Origin: Acidimicrobiia bacterium
Lineage (GTDB): Bacteria; Actinomycetota; Acidimicrobiia; Acidimicrobiales; Poriferisodalaceae
Assembly: GCA_022821985.1 (NCBI GenBank)
Contig: JAJECP010000020.1
Coordinates: 1 to 64,000, forward strand
DNA length: 64,000 nt
Direction of reading: 5' to 3'
In this document: one piece after another, positions 8,819 through 17,936 of the stretch
Position numbering within the stretch: position 1 is the first letter of the stretch
Layout of the letters: the number at the start of each line of letters is the position of its first letter
Translations under genes and position numbers: made by a program
Notes under the pieces: model-generated
The model's database searches: none
What the model was told of the DNA's origin: nothing
What the model saw: the letters and a program-made list of their open reading frames with translations, nothing else

Positions 8819-10834
8819 TTAGGCAGAGCCGGTTGATTGACTGGGAGATCCGGCCCGGTCCAAGACTCTTTGAACCGCCGACTGATATTCGGGTTCAAGT
8901 TCGATCATGGCTGCCGTAGGCGCGGCTACTGAGAATAGATTGACCACCCTGTCGGCATGCTCCTCGATGGCACTCGATCTTTGGAGCAACTGTGGAATCA
9001 GGTCGCCGTCCACCAGGTTAGAGGTGACGATGAGCCGGTTGCCTTTGTCCTGGTCCGCATATTCTCCAAGTACGGTGGCCGCGCGTTCAACGAATATGGC
9101 GTCCAATGAGCTTTCGGGAGCGTCGATTATGAGACTCGATACTGCGCCGTCCGCAGCGACCTCTGCTAATGCCATCCGAAAAGCGAGATCAATGAACTCA
9201 CGCTGGCTTTCAGAAACATCATTGGGACCCGTGCGCCGTACTGCCGCAGTGAAATCGCTCCCGCCCAGGTCTAGACCGAATGCCGGAAACTCAAAGCGCT
9301 GGCCTGATTGACCTAGCTGTGTGGCCACCGGTGCCCAGCTGAGGTTACATTCCTCGAATAGAAACTGAGCTGCATAATGTTCGAATGCAGCCCGAATCTC
9401 GTTTGCTCGTGCGGCAATAGTACGGTTTCCTGCCTCTACGATCTGCTCGAACTCATCACGCTTGAGCACCAAATCTGCTTCCATGGAAGTGACACGAGCC
9501 GCCAACCGCCGCAGCTCCAGTCGCCGTTCCTCAAGTTCCTCGGATTCAGCAGGCAAGCGACCATACAGCGACTCGATACTAGAGCCTATATCTTCTAGCT
9601 CGCGCCGTAGCTCGCGAGCTCTGACTAGGGATTCCTCTCGTTCATTTCTTGCTGCGGACAGCGCAGATCGTGCACCGTGTAGTTCACTATCTGCCGCCTC
9701 AAATGCCTGCACCAGCAATTCAATATTCGGCACGACCGCCGGCACGCCTTCATCAATATCGTCCGATTCAATACTGGATCTACAAATGACACACTGGCCC
9801 TGTGTGATCTGCTCGCCCATGGACTCGGCAATCTCAGGTGCGTGACTTCCACATACTAGACAGCGCTTATTGCTCATTAGTTGAGTGAGTATGTACTTGA
9901 CTGTATCGGAAGCGGACGGCATGTGAGACATTATGGCCGACAACTGAGCATGTTCTAGTTCCCGATACTGTGACTCTCGCCGGTGTTCTGATGTCAGTGC
10001 TCTTAGGCGCGCATGCTCGTAGGCGGTGTCGTAGCCCTCTAACGCTTCAACAGCTTGGTCCAGTAGTGGCCCGATGTCCTCACATCTTGCAATAAATTCA
10101 TGTATAGCAGTGCGTGTTTCGGCCTCTCCGGCCTCTAGGGCGCTCTCGTTCTGGAGGTTAGAGCGTTCGCGGTTCGTCACAGCACGCAGGTTTCGCATGT
10201 CAGTGTCGAGTTCCAGTATTTCTCGTTCGCGCTCAGCCCAATCTTGTCCGACATCCATTCCCAAACACATGATCCGCAACAACTGACGCTGAGCGGAAGG
10301 ATCCCAGATAAGCGAGCGACGCCGTTCGAAGTAGAAGACTAGATATTGAAGTAGCAGAATCCAGTCGCCGAACTTTTGAGTTCCGGCGAGGGTGCGGATT
10401 TGTGTTTGATAAGTTTCTTCGGCTGCTTCGAGTGTATTTCCAGCTACTGATAGCCCGGTTAGTGACAGATTCGATAGATGTCGCGAGACAATAACACGTG
10501 TTCCGTCAAGGCTAAAGTCGATCGTCGCAATTGCGTTGACAGCCTGATCCGAAACGCGCTCAGACAAGACACGGCGGTTTCGACCGGTCAGGACTCTCGC
10601 GTCGATACTCGCGTTGCCCAATTGTGATCGACTTACCAGTGCCGGTATGTCAAACGGCCCTGTGAGTAGTCGATATAGAATCGTAACTAAAGTGCTCTTT
10701 CCCAGTCCATTGGCGCCTAGCACGAGCGTCAAGCCTGGGAGAAAATCTATGTGTAGTCCCTCACGAGATTCCGACCCGGGATACATCCCGTAGCCATCTA
10801 CGTCAAGGCTATGGAGGATCGGCAACGTGATCAT
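8819..10834 (-). CDS. SMC/Rad50-like ABC ATPase with zinc hook, putative ABC-3C sensor
   Basis: The 671-residue protein has Walker A GANGLGKST at residues 40-48. Central helices are interrupted by two cysteine pairs, Cys325-x-x-Cys328 and Cys348-x-x-Cys351, which form a Rad50-like zinc hook. Near the C-terminus lie a signature-like segment (VSESQREFIDLAFRMAL) and Walker B LIIDAPESSLDA. The coiled coils are short, as in defence-associated ABC ATPases rather than chromosomal SMC. It heads the minus-strand block, followed downstream by the middle component and the PD-(D/E)XK gene. I infer that it senses an invader or DNA ends and licenses the nuclease. The recF/AAA_13-like class is the main alternative label. 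Confidence 0.8.
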   Translation of the reverse strand: MITLPILHSLDVDGYGMYPGSESREGLHIDFLPGLTLVLGANGLGKSTLVTILYRLLTGPFDIPALVSRSQLGNASIDARVLTGRNRRVLSERVSDQAVNAIATIDFSLDGTRVIVSRHLSNLSLTGLSVAGNTLEAAEETYQTQIRTLAGTQKFGDWILLLQYLVFYFERRRSLIWDPSAQRQLLRIMCLGMDVGQDWAEREREILELDTDMRNLRAVTNRERSNLQNESALEAGEAETRTAIHEFIARCEDIGPLLDQAVEALEGYDTAYEHARLRALTSEHRRESQYRELEHAQLSAIMSHMPSASDTVKYILTQLMSNKRCLVCGSHAPEIAESMGEQITQGQCVICRSSIESDDIDEGVPAVVPNIELLVQAFEAADSELHGARSALSAARNEREESLVRARELRRELEDIGSSIESLYGRLPAESEELEERRLELRRLAARVTSMEADLVLKRDEFEQIVEAGNRTIAARANEIRAAFEHYAAQFLFEECNLSWAPVATQLGQSGQRFEFPAFGLDLGGSDFTAAVRRTGPNDVSESQREFIDLAFRMALAEVAADGAVSSLIIDAPESSLDAIFVERAATVLGEYADQDKGNRLIVTSNLVDGDLIPQLLQRSSAIEEHADRVVNLFSVAAPTAAMIELEPEYQSAVQRVLDRAGSPSQSTGSA

Positions 10835-11044
10835 CGGAACCTCGGGGCAGAAAACGCAAGGCGAACGGAGATCGTAGCCGGAGCCATCGTTCCCGTCATC
10901 TGTAAGTCGTCATTCGCTCTAGCGCACGATGTAGCAACGTCACGTGCATTCCACTGATTTCCTATGGCCGATGGTGCCTGTGCTCCACAGGCCTAGGCAG
11001 TGCGTGCTGCACTGGGATGAGTTAGGCTCTTCCTGACGATCCTC

Positions 11045-11078
11045 CCATGCAACCTTGGCTTCCATGCAACCTTGGCTT
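11045..11078. repeat. Perfect 17-bp direct tandem repeat
   Basis: The 17-bp unit CCATGCAACCTTGGCTT occurs twice back to back (11045-11061 and 11062-11078), just after the stop of the molybdopterin oxidoreductase gene. It lies between the ABC ATPase and that gene and codes for nothing obvious. It may mark an insertion junction or a binding site. Confidence 0.85.
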
Positions 11079-11092
11079 GGAGCGCGCCGGGC

Positions 11093-12331
11093 CTAAGCGA
11101 TAACGCGGACCGGGTGGGGCACCGGTTGGTTAAAGAGGTAGCCCTTGCGGTTGAAGGGGACGTGGTCGGGCTGGGTGTTGCCGGCGGAATCGGTGGCTCG
11201 CGTCATCACGGTGTGATGGCCCGCCGGTGCATCCCAAGTGAACTCGAATCGGGCCCAGCCGAGGCGTGCCTGTGGGCCCACGAGATGGGCTTCGCGCCAC
11301 GATTGGCCTGAATCGTCGCTCCATTCGACTGTGGCGATCCTGCATGCTGGCGAATGGGCGTAGCCGCCGATGCGGTGCTCACCGGCGTCAAGCTCAGCCG
11401 GCCATGGCAGCGCGAGCGCGCTCTTGATGGTCTGGGTGGTCGCCACCTTGCCTTCGGCTTGGCCCTCGAGCGGGTATGCATTGCCGATCAGCACATAGGA
11501 CGAGGTGTTGTTGCGCGCCCACTGCTGATCCGCCGAAACCACGATTTGGCGCAGCCACTTGATGCTCGTGCTGCCCACCCATCCCGGCACGAGCGCCCGG
11601 AGCGGGTAGCCGTGGTCTCGCGGCAGCGTGGCGCCGTTCATGCCGTGCGCCAGCAGCGTGTCAGGGTCCATTGCCTTGGCGATGGGGATGACACGGCGGA
11701 AACCCGCCTCGGGCGAGTCGATGTCCATGCCGATCAGCATCATGCTGACGGCGTCGTCGCTGATGCCCGCTGCGCTCAGCACGTCTGCGAGCGGCACGCC
11801 GGTCCACGTGGCATTGCCGACAGCACCAGTGCCCCACTGAGTGCCCTCGGCCGCCTGACCATTGACCAGGTCGAACATGGCCCGGTGGTTTCCGGCGCAT
11901 TCGAGGTACGCCTCCAGCGTTCGGTTCTCCATGGAGAGCACGTCGTCATAAGACAGCTCAAGCTCCGTGGGCACGGCGTCGCCGGTGATGCTCAGTGACC
12001 AGTGGTCGACATCGACATCGAGGCTGATCGAGTTATTCCGCACGAAGAAGAACCGTTCCGGCGTGATCAGCCCGTCCATGTTCTCGAGACGGGCTTCGAG
12101 GCCCGCCGTGTTGCGCACGACAAACGGCGCCGGATCCTTGAACCACGGCGACGTTTCGGCGGTTGGAGCAGTAAGCGCTGGCGCAGCGGACGGAATCCGG
12201 GTCCCGGTGCATGCGGCCAAGACGGCTGACGCCCCGCCTGCTGACAGCAGCCACAGGAATCGGCGACGGCTCATCCCGCGTTCATGGGCCCACTCCCAAA
12301 GAGGATGGGACCGATCGACTGTCATCACCAA
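11093..12331 (-). CDS. Tat-exported molybdopterin-dependent oxidoreductase, sulfite-oxidase family
   Basis: The 412-residue product begins with a twin-arginine signal (SRRRFLWLL at residues 21-29). The hydrophobic stretch ends in a lipobox-like VLAAC (Cys41), so it is probably an exported lipoprotein. The Moco domain contains YLECAGNHR, with Cys145 as the expected molybdenum ligand, and a GHG/HGMNGATLPRDHGYPLR region. The C-terminal third (EWSDDSGQSW...HHTVMTRATDSAGNTQP) matches the immunoglobulin-like dimerisation domain of sulfite oxidases. No cytochrome or heme subunit gene is adjacent. The substrate is unproven; sulfite or another small S/N-oxide compound is likely. Base composition is host-like. 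Confidence 0.88.
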   Translation of the reverse strand: MVMTVDRSHPLWEWAHERGMSRRRFLWLLSAGGASAVLAACTGTRIPSAAPALTAPTAETSPWFKDPAPFVVRNTAGLEARLENMDGLITPERFFFVRNNSISLDVDVDHWSLSITGDAVPTELELSYDDVLSMENRTLEAYLECAGNHRAMFDLVNGQAAEGTQWGTGAVGNATWTGVPLADVLSAAGISDDAVSMMLIGMDIDSPEAGFRRVIPIAKAMDPDTLLAHGMNGATLPRDHGYPLRALVPGWVGSTSIKWLRQIVVSADQQWARNNTSSYVLIGNAYPLEGQAEGKVATTQTIKSALALPWPAELDAGEHRIGGYAHSPACRIATVEWSDDSGQSWREAHLVGPQARLGWARFEFTWDAPAGHHTVMTRATDSAGNTQPDHVPFNRKGYLFNQPVPHPVRVIA

Positions 12332-12363
12332 CTACCGCTTGGCTATAGGTCCATAGTCGCCGG

Positions 12364-12987
12364 TCATTGATCCACGTCGGTTGTGTGTCCGTTCGCCGGC
12401 ACTGGTTTGCTGGCCTTGAGAGCTACGTCTGCGCGGGCGTAGATGGCTTTGCCTCGCAGCTTCGCGGCGGGCTTGATGAGGCCCCATGTCTCGGTACGGC
12501 CACCGCCGTGTGGTCCTGAAGTGCTGCGCTCGTACTTCCAATCGCCTCGATCGAGGAACGCTACGTCAACCCGCCAGATCACCACCTGCCGATCGGATTC
12601 GTAGGTCTTGGTGGTGTCGACCAAGTAGCGCCAGACGATGTACCACCCAGGGTGGTCGAAGTGCGCTTGCACCTGCCATGGCCGAATGCTGGCCTTCGAC
12701 TCCAGCGAATCCTCCGCTGAAGGCGGCGTGGAACTGCCACGGCGTTGCAGATCGGGGAACTTGCCCGCTGCTACGTCACGATTGCGATTCTTCTCATAAA
12801 CGCTGTGCATGTCGAGCGCTTTGGTACCCCATATGCTCACTAGGCCGCTGAACATGTTGGATTGCTCGAAATAGACCTCAACCAGTTCGGTCAGTTCACG
12901 TTCGATGTAGTCCACAGCGTTGCGGATCGCAGGAATCGTCAGGCCGCTGGGCAGCTCGACGCTGTCGTCAAAATCGTTGGGGCGCAT
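12364..12987 (-). CDS. Type II restriction endonuclease (PD-(D/E)XK), probable
   Basis: The 207-residue product contains a textbook PD...(D/E)xK arrangement: Pro78-Asp79 in GKFPDLQRR and Glu96-Ser-Lys98 in LESKAS, 16 residues apart. The W/Y-rich HFDHPGWYIVWRYLVD core follows. It overlaps the 3' end of the methyltransferase gene by 20 nt (12968-12987), so it is probably translated by coupling after the methyltransferase. I infer that it is the restriction partner of that methyltransferase. No controller (C) protein gene is visible. The recognition sequence cannot be predicted. Confidence 0.75.
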   Translation of the reverse strand: MRPNDFDDSVELPSGLTIPAIRNAVDYIERELTELVEVYFEQSNMFSGLVSIWGTKALDMHSVYEKNRNRDVAAGKFPDLQRRGSSTPPSAEDSLESKASIRPWQVQAHFDHPGWYIVWRYLVDTTKTYESDRQVVIWRVDVAFLDRGDWKYERSTSGPHGGGRTETWGLIKPAAKLRGKAIYARADVALKASKPVPANGHTTDVDQ

Positions 12988-13891
12988 CTGGCAAGTGGCC
13001 GCACTGCATCTCGGCCAGTCGGGGAATTACGGCTGCGGCTTGAGCGTAGAACTTGGCGTCGATCTCGATGCCGACGCTGGCAAGGCCGAGTGCCTCGGCA
13101 GCGGCGATGGTTGCTCCTGACCCCATGAACGGATCGAGAATGACGCCATCGCCCAGCGGCAAGGCTGCATGTACGAGTTGACGCATGAGTACTTGAGGCT
13201 TGAGCGACGGATGATCGGCGATCTGGCGCTCGATACCACGAGCTGGTCCGCATTCGATCAGGTCCCTGAACGGCATCTCGTCGGAGATGCGGCGCAGTCC
13301 ACCTGTGCCCCAGCGGCGCAGGTTGTCGCTGACGCGACCCTCGATGGGCTTGCGGAACAGACCCCAAGGTTCCCAGCTCGCCCGAGGCATGACGCTGACG
13401 CTGGGATATTCGTCATGGGCGTTCTTGGGACGGTCTCCACCCCGCAGCGTCTTGACGATGCGGACGATCTCGCCGCGCTTCTCGAATCCGGCTTTGATCA
13501 TGGGCCCATAGACCAAATGCGACATGACCGGCGTAGTAGCGATAAACACGTGGGCGCCCGGCACCAGTACTGGCAGCACCAACGTCGCAAACTCGGTGAA
13601 GAACTGAGCGACACCGTCCCTGTCGGCATCTGAAAGCGCCGTGAACCGCGGCACGGGGCGCCGACTGGCACCGTCATAGGACGGCGGCAAACGCCAGATT
13701 CCGCCCCTCCCGCTGCGCTGCTTGGCGATCTGCGTGGGGGTGTACTCGACTACGCAATACGGCGGGTCGGTCACGACCGCGTGGATCGAGTTCTCGGGCG
13801 CAGTCGCCAGCCACTCAAGTGCGTCAGCGTGATGGATCGTATATCCACAATCGGGATCCGCATCGGGGGGTACAGCTTGGGCCAAGGTCAT
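12968..13891 (-). CDS. Site-specific DNA methyltransferase of a type II R-M system (beta-type)
   Basis: The 307-residue amino-methyltransferase has catalytic motif IV VVTDPPY (DPPY at residues 42-45) near the N-terminus. The SAM motif I ILDPFMGSGATIAAAEALG lies near the C-terminus, giving the beta-type order IV-TRD-X-I. HPSLKPQVLMRQLV before motif I is a typical motif X. DPPY suggests N6-adenine methylation, although N4-cytosine enzymes of this class also exist. Stated as inference: it modifies the site cut by the overlapping downstream endonuclease. Reading methyltransferase first is the usual safe order for such pairs. Confidence 0.92.
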   Translation of the reverse strand: MTLAQAVPPDADPDCGYTIHHADALEWLATAPENSIHAVVTDPPYCVVEYTPTQIAKQRSGRGGIWRLPPSYDGASRRPVPRFTALSDADRDGVAQFFTEFATLVLPVLVPGAHVFIATTPVMSHLVYGPMIKAGFEKRGEIVRIVKTLRGGDRPKNAHDEYPSVSVMPRASWEPWGLFRKPIEGRVSDNLRRWGTGGLRRISDEMPFRDLIECGPARGIERQIADHPSLKPQVLMRQLVHAALPLGDGVILDPFMGSGATIAAAEALGLASVGIEIDAKFYAQAAAVIPRLAEMQCGHLPDAPQRF

Positions 13892-14073
13892 GCCGAAATC
13901 AGTTCACTGTATGAGAGCCGTTTGCCGACCACTCCGGAGGCATGCGCGAACCATAACGATGCTGGCTGCTTCTAACGGCGATGCTTGCCATGTCCCAATG
14001 GTGGCAGGGGGATGTGACAGAAAGACCGACGCTGATCAGCGAATTGGCACCATCCCGTGAAGCCCCGCACGAA

Positions 14074-14850
14074 CTAGAGCTGCAGGTACGTATCGAGGCC
14101 GATCGTGACGCCGGGGTACTCGCCGATGGACTTGCAGGCGAGCAGCACACCCGGCATGAACGACACCCGGTCCAGACTGTCGTGGCGGATGGTGAGCGTC
14201 TCGCCGGCCGTGCCCAGCAGCACCTGCTGGTGCGCCACCAGCCCCCGCAGCCGGACGGAGTGAACCGGAATGCCGCCGGGGCCCTTGCCGCCGCGCGCGC
14301 CCGGCACCACCTCGTCACGGGTGGGATCTGGCCCCCAGTCATCGGAGGCCTCTGCCATCGCACGCACGGTCTGCATGGCGGTTCCAGAGGGCGCATCCAC
14401 CTTGTTGTCGTGATGAAGCTCGATCACTTCGGCCGTCGGGAAGAACGGAGCGGCGAGCTCGGCGAAGCGCATCATGAGCACCGCACCGATGGCGAAGTTC
14501 GGGGCGATGAGGCAATTGCTGGCGGTGAACGCAGCCCGGCACCTCTCGTAATCGTCGGGATCGAGGCCGCTCGTGCCGACAACGGCATGCACGCCGTTCT
14601 CCGCGCACCATGCCAAGTTCTCGCGGGCTGCAGCGGCAACCGTGAAATCGACAGCCACGTCGACGGCCACCGCGTCGACGTCGGCGATCGATGCGACGAT
14701 GTCGATGCTGTCGGTGACGTCTCGCTGGCCCGGCGCACCGGGATCCACACCGGCCGCCAACTCCAGGTCGTCGTCAGCGGCAACCGCCTCGCAGACGGTT
14801 GCGCCCATACGCCCGCCCGCGCCGAACACCAGCACTCTCACGGTGGTCAC
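14074..14850 (-). CDS. dapB: 4-hydroxy-tetrahydrodipicolinate reductase
   Basis: The 258-residue cytosolic enzyme reduces the DapA product with NAD(P)H in the diaminopimelate/lysine pathway. The Rossmann motif VFGAGGRMG lies at residues 8-16. The dipicolinate-reductase signature ELHHDNKVDAPSGTA is present mid-protein. Length is normal. It is the last gene of the long minus-strand series and follows pnp by about 70 nt, as in other actinobacteria where dapB lies near pnp and rpsO. Confidence 0.96.
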   Translation of the reverse strand: MTTVRVLVFGAGGRMGATVCEAVAADDDLELAAGVDPGAPGQRDVTDSIDIVASIADVDAVAVDVAVDFTVAAAARENLAWCAENGVHAVVGTSGLDPDDYERCRAAFTASNCLIAPNFAIGAVLMMRFAELAAPFFPTAEVIELHHDNKVDAPSGTAMQTVRAMAEASDDWGPDPTRDEVVPGARGGKGPGGIPVHSVRLRGLVAHQQVLLGTAGETLTIRHDSLDRVSFMPGVLLACKSIGEYPGVTIGLDTYLQL

Positions 14851-14923
14851 GCTAGTAGCGCGTCAGAACGCCCCGTTGTGTGCGAGCAGGACGCAGTACG
14901 GGCCCGCCCGCTGGTTGAGCCGC

Positions 14924-17446
14924 TCAGCGGCGGCCGCGGCGCCGGCCTGATCCCCGTCCGGACTGCTCGAGCTCAGGCCCGAGGTCGCCGTAGACGTCCT
15001 TCGCGATCTGCTCGAAATGCTCGCCGAACGAGACGTCCTCACGGGCAGTGCCGCTCGGTGCCGATGCAACGCCGCCCTCGTCGTCGCCGTCGGCAGCAGA
15101 TGCGTCTGCACCATCGCCTGCCGTCACCGCGGCGGCGACCGGCGTGCGGGACCGGCGTGTGCCGTTGCCGCTGCCGCCCCTGTCCCGGTCGCGGCCACGC
15201 TCACGCCGCGGCGGCGCGCCGTCGTCGGCCCCGTCGGCATCGCCCTCGGAGCCGCCGACCTGGGTCGGATCGGCCGGCGAGAGGCTGATCTTGCCGTTGG
15301 GGTCGATCTCCTCGACGATCACGCTGACCACGTCACCGAGCTCGAGCACCTCCTCGACCGAGTTCAGCCGCCGGCGGCCACCCAGCTTGGAGATGTGCAG
15401 CAAGCCGTCGGTGCCGGGCAGCACGTTCACAAAGGCACCGAACTTGGTGATGTTGACCACGCGGCCCTCGTAGGTGGCGCCCACGTCGGGCGTCGGCGGG
15501 TTGACGATGAGCCGGATCTGCCGCTCGGCCTCTTCAACGACCTCACGGTCGGTAGCGCCGATGCTGACCGTGCCCACGGTGCCGTCGTCGTCGACGTTGA
15601 TGTCGGCGCCGGTCTCTTCCTGGATGGAGTTGATGACCTTGCCCCGCGGTCCGATGACCTCGGCGATCTTGTCGATCGGGATCTCGAAGCTGGTGATCTT
15701 CGGTGCCGTCTCGCCCACGTCGGGCCTCGGCTCGGCGATCGCGGCTCGCATGACCTCGAGGATCTGCAGGCGAGCCTGCCGAGCCTGTTGCAGCGCCTGG
15801 GCCAGCACCTCGGCGGGAATGCCGTCGATCTTGGTGTCGAGCTGGAGCGCCGTGATGGCGTCTTCGGTGCCGGCGACCTTGAAGTCCATGTCGCCGAAGG
15901 CGTCTTCGGCACCCAGGATGTCGGTGAGCGTCACGTACTTGCCGTCGGCATACACCAGGCCCATCGCCACGCCGGCGACGTGGTCCACGATCGGCACGCC
16001 CGCATCCATCAGCGACAGCGATGATGCGCACACCGACCCCATGGAGGTGGACCCGTTGGAAGTGAGCACGTCAGACACCAGCCGGATCGCGTACGGGAAG
16101 TCTTCTTTGGACGGAATGACCGGAAAGATCGCTCGCTCGGCGAGTGCGCCGTGGCCGATCTCACGCCGCTTCGGGCCCCGCATGAAACCGGCTTCGCCGG
16201 TGGAGAAAGGCGGGAAGTTGTAGTGGTGCATGAACCGGCGCCGGTCCTGAGGATTCAGGGTGTCGACGATCTGCTCCATCCGGGACATCGCCAAGGTGGT
16301 GACGTTCAGCACCTGGGTCTCGCCGCGCTGGAACAGGCCCGATCCGTGAGCGGTGCGGCCGAGGTAACCCGCGACTGACGAGAGCGGCCGGACCTCGTCT
16401 GTGGCGCGTCCATCGATACGAAAGCCGTCGGCCACGATGCGCTCGCGCACGATCTCTTTCGACAGCGACCTGACGGCCTCGCGGATCTGATCCTTGGCGC
16501 CGTCGAGATCGGCGAACTCTGCGGCGACCTCGTCGACCACGGCGCTGCTGGTCTCAGACTGTGCCGCCTCGCGGTCAGCCTTGTCGGCGATCGCCATCAC
16601 CTCACGCATGCGGTCGGTGGCGACCTCGCGGACGCGATCGAGCACCTCGTCGGAGTAGTCCTTGCTGGACGTGTACTCCATCACCGAGATCGGCCCGGAT
16701 TGCTCCTCGACCAGCCGGCGCAGCGACTTCTGCATCTCGATGATGTCGTCGATCCACTGCTTGGAGGCTTCGAGCCCGCTCGCGAGCACGTCCTCGGTGA
16801 CCTTCGGCGCGCCCTCGGCGTAGTACTCGAAGGCCTTCTCGGTGCCGCCGGCCTCCACCATCATCACGGCGATGTCGCCGCTGTCGAGCTGGCGACCGGC
16901 CACGACCATCTCGAACGTGGCGGCCTCGGACTCTTCGTGGGTGGCGAAGGGGATCCACTCGCCGTCGGTGGAGTAGGCGATCCGCACGCCGGCGATCGGG
17001 CAGTCGAACGGGATGCCGCTCAGCCACAGGGCGGCCGACGCCCCGTTCAGCGCCACCAGGTCGTACGGGTTGACGTGGTCGGCGCCGAGGATCGTGCCCA
17101 CGATGTGGGTGTCGTGGCGGTAGTCGCTCGGAAAGTTCGGCCGCAGCGGGCGGTCGATCAGCCGGCACGTGAGGATCGCATCGTCGGATGCACGCCCCTC
17201 TCGCCGGAAGAACGAGCCGGGAATCCGGCCCACTGCGTACATGCGCTCCTCGATGTCGACGGTGAGCGGGAAGAACGATGCGCCGTCGCGTGGACGGCTC
17301 GACGCTGTTGCGGTGACGAGCACTTGTGTGTCGCCGATGCGGGACGTGACCGCCCCGTTTGCGAGCCCGGCGAGCACGCCGGTCTCGAAGGTGATGGTCT
17401 TGTCGGTGCCCGCGATGGGACCGGTGACCGAAATGGCTTCAGCCAT
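14924..17446 (-). CDS. pnp: Polyribonucleotide nucleotidyltransferase (PNPase)
   Basis: The 840-residue phosphorolytic 3'-5' exoribonuclease has two RNase PH-like domains. A KH domain (IDKIAEVIGPRGKVINSIQ) and an S1 domain (GATYEGRVVNITKFGAFVNV) follow. After S1 there is an unusually long tail of about 110 residues, Asp/Gly/Arg-rich and then ending in GSGRRRGRR. This makes the protein longer than the usual 700-750 residues. The tail is low-complexity and perhaps binds RNA or protein. It lies directly downstream of rpsO (32-nt gap), the widely conserved rpsO-pnp arrangement. Confidence 0.97.
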   Translation of the reverse strand: MAEAISVTGPIAGTDKTITFETGVLAGLANGAVTSRIGDTQVLVTATASSRPRDGASFFPLTVDIEERMYAVGRIPGSFFRREGRASDDAILTCRLIDRPLRPNFPSDYRHDTHIVGTILGADHVNPYDLVALNGASAALWLSGIPFDCPIAGVRIAYSTDGEWIPFATHEESEAATFEMVVAGRQLDSGDIAVMMVEAGGTEKAFEYYAEGAPKVTEDVLASGLEASKQWIDDIIEMQKSLRRLVEEQSGPISVMEYTSSKDYSDEVLDRVREVATDRMREVMAIADKADREAAQSETSSAVVDEVAAEFADLDGAKDQIREAVRSLSKEIVRERIVADGFRIDGRATDEVRPLSSVAGYLGRTAHGSGLFQRGETQVLNVTTLAMSRMEQIVDTLNPQDRRRFMHHYNFPPFSTGEAGFMRGPKRREIGHGALAERAIFPVIPSKEDFPYAIRLVSDVLTSNGSTSMGSVCASSLSLMDAGVPIVDHVAGVAMGLVYADGKYVTLTDILGAEDAFGDMDFKVAGTEDAITALQLDTKIDGIPAEVLAQALQQARQARLQILEVMRAAIAEPRPDVGETAPKITSFEIPIDKIAEVIGPRGKVINSIQEETGADINVDDDGTVGTVSIGATDREVVEEAERQIRLIVNPPTPDVGATYEGRVVNITKFGAFVNVLPGTDGLLHISKLGGRRRLNSVEEVLELGDVVSVIVEEIDPNGKISLSPADPTQVGGSEGDADGADDGAPPRRERGRDRDRGGSGNGTRRSRTPVAAAVTAGDGADASAADGDDEGGVASAPSGTAREDVSFGEHFEQIAKDVYGDLGPELEQSGRGSGRRRGRR

Positions 17447-17478
17447 GTCTGCTCCTGTTGTGGGGTGGGGATCGGTGG

Positions 17479-17751
17479 TCAGCGCCGGAGGCCGAGCTTT
17501 GCGATCAAAGCCCGGTACCGCTCGACGTCGTTGGCGTTCAGGTAGTCGAGCAACCTGCGCCGACGTCCGACGAGCTTCAACAGCCCTCGGCGGCTGTGGT
17601 GATCCTTGTGGTGGGTCTGGAGGTGTTCGGTGAGGTGGTCAATGCGGGCGCTCAATTGAGCGACCTGCACCTCTGGCGATCCGGTATCGGCCTCGGAATG
17701 GCGATGTTCGTCGATCACCGAGGCCGCTGGACTTGATCTCTTGGCACTCAT
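17479..17751 (-). CDS. rpsO: 30S ribosomal protein S15
   Basis: The 90-residue primary 16S rRNA-binding protein carries the family core [22 protein letters not shown] and [20 protein letters not shown]. Length is standard. Its neighbour downstream is pnp and upstream is ribF, separated by 185 nt that probably carries the rpsO promoter or leader. Confidence 0.98.
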   Translation of the reverse strand: MSAKRSSPAASVIDEHRHSEADTGSPEVQVAQLSARIDHLTEHLQTHHKDHHSRRGLLKLVGRRRRLLDYLNANDVERYRALIAKLGLRR

Positions 17752-17936
17752 GCCGTTGCTGTATTCCCTCTGTGTTGCCGTCGCACGGCCGATGGGAGGC
17801 CTGCTGCGACGAACTGGCCGGACAACCCGGCCGTGGTCTTCTGTCTCTTGTCAGCCGTGCAGGCTACCAGCAGAACTGCGGTGCACCCGCTGGGGAGGCG
17901 GCGAGACCCCCAGCTATGGCATCAGTGCCAGGCGAG

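Noticed and set aside
13981-15288. Long plus-strand open frame opposite dapB and pnp
   Set aside because: It is antisense to two clear genes and its Arg/His/Gly composition is typical of a high-GC shadow frame.
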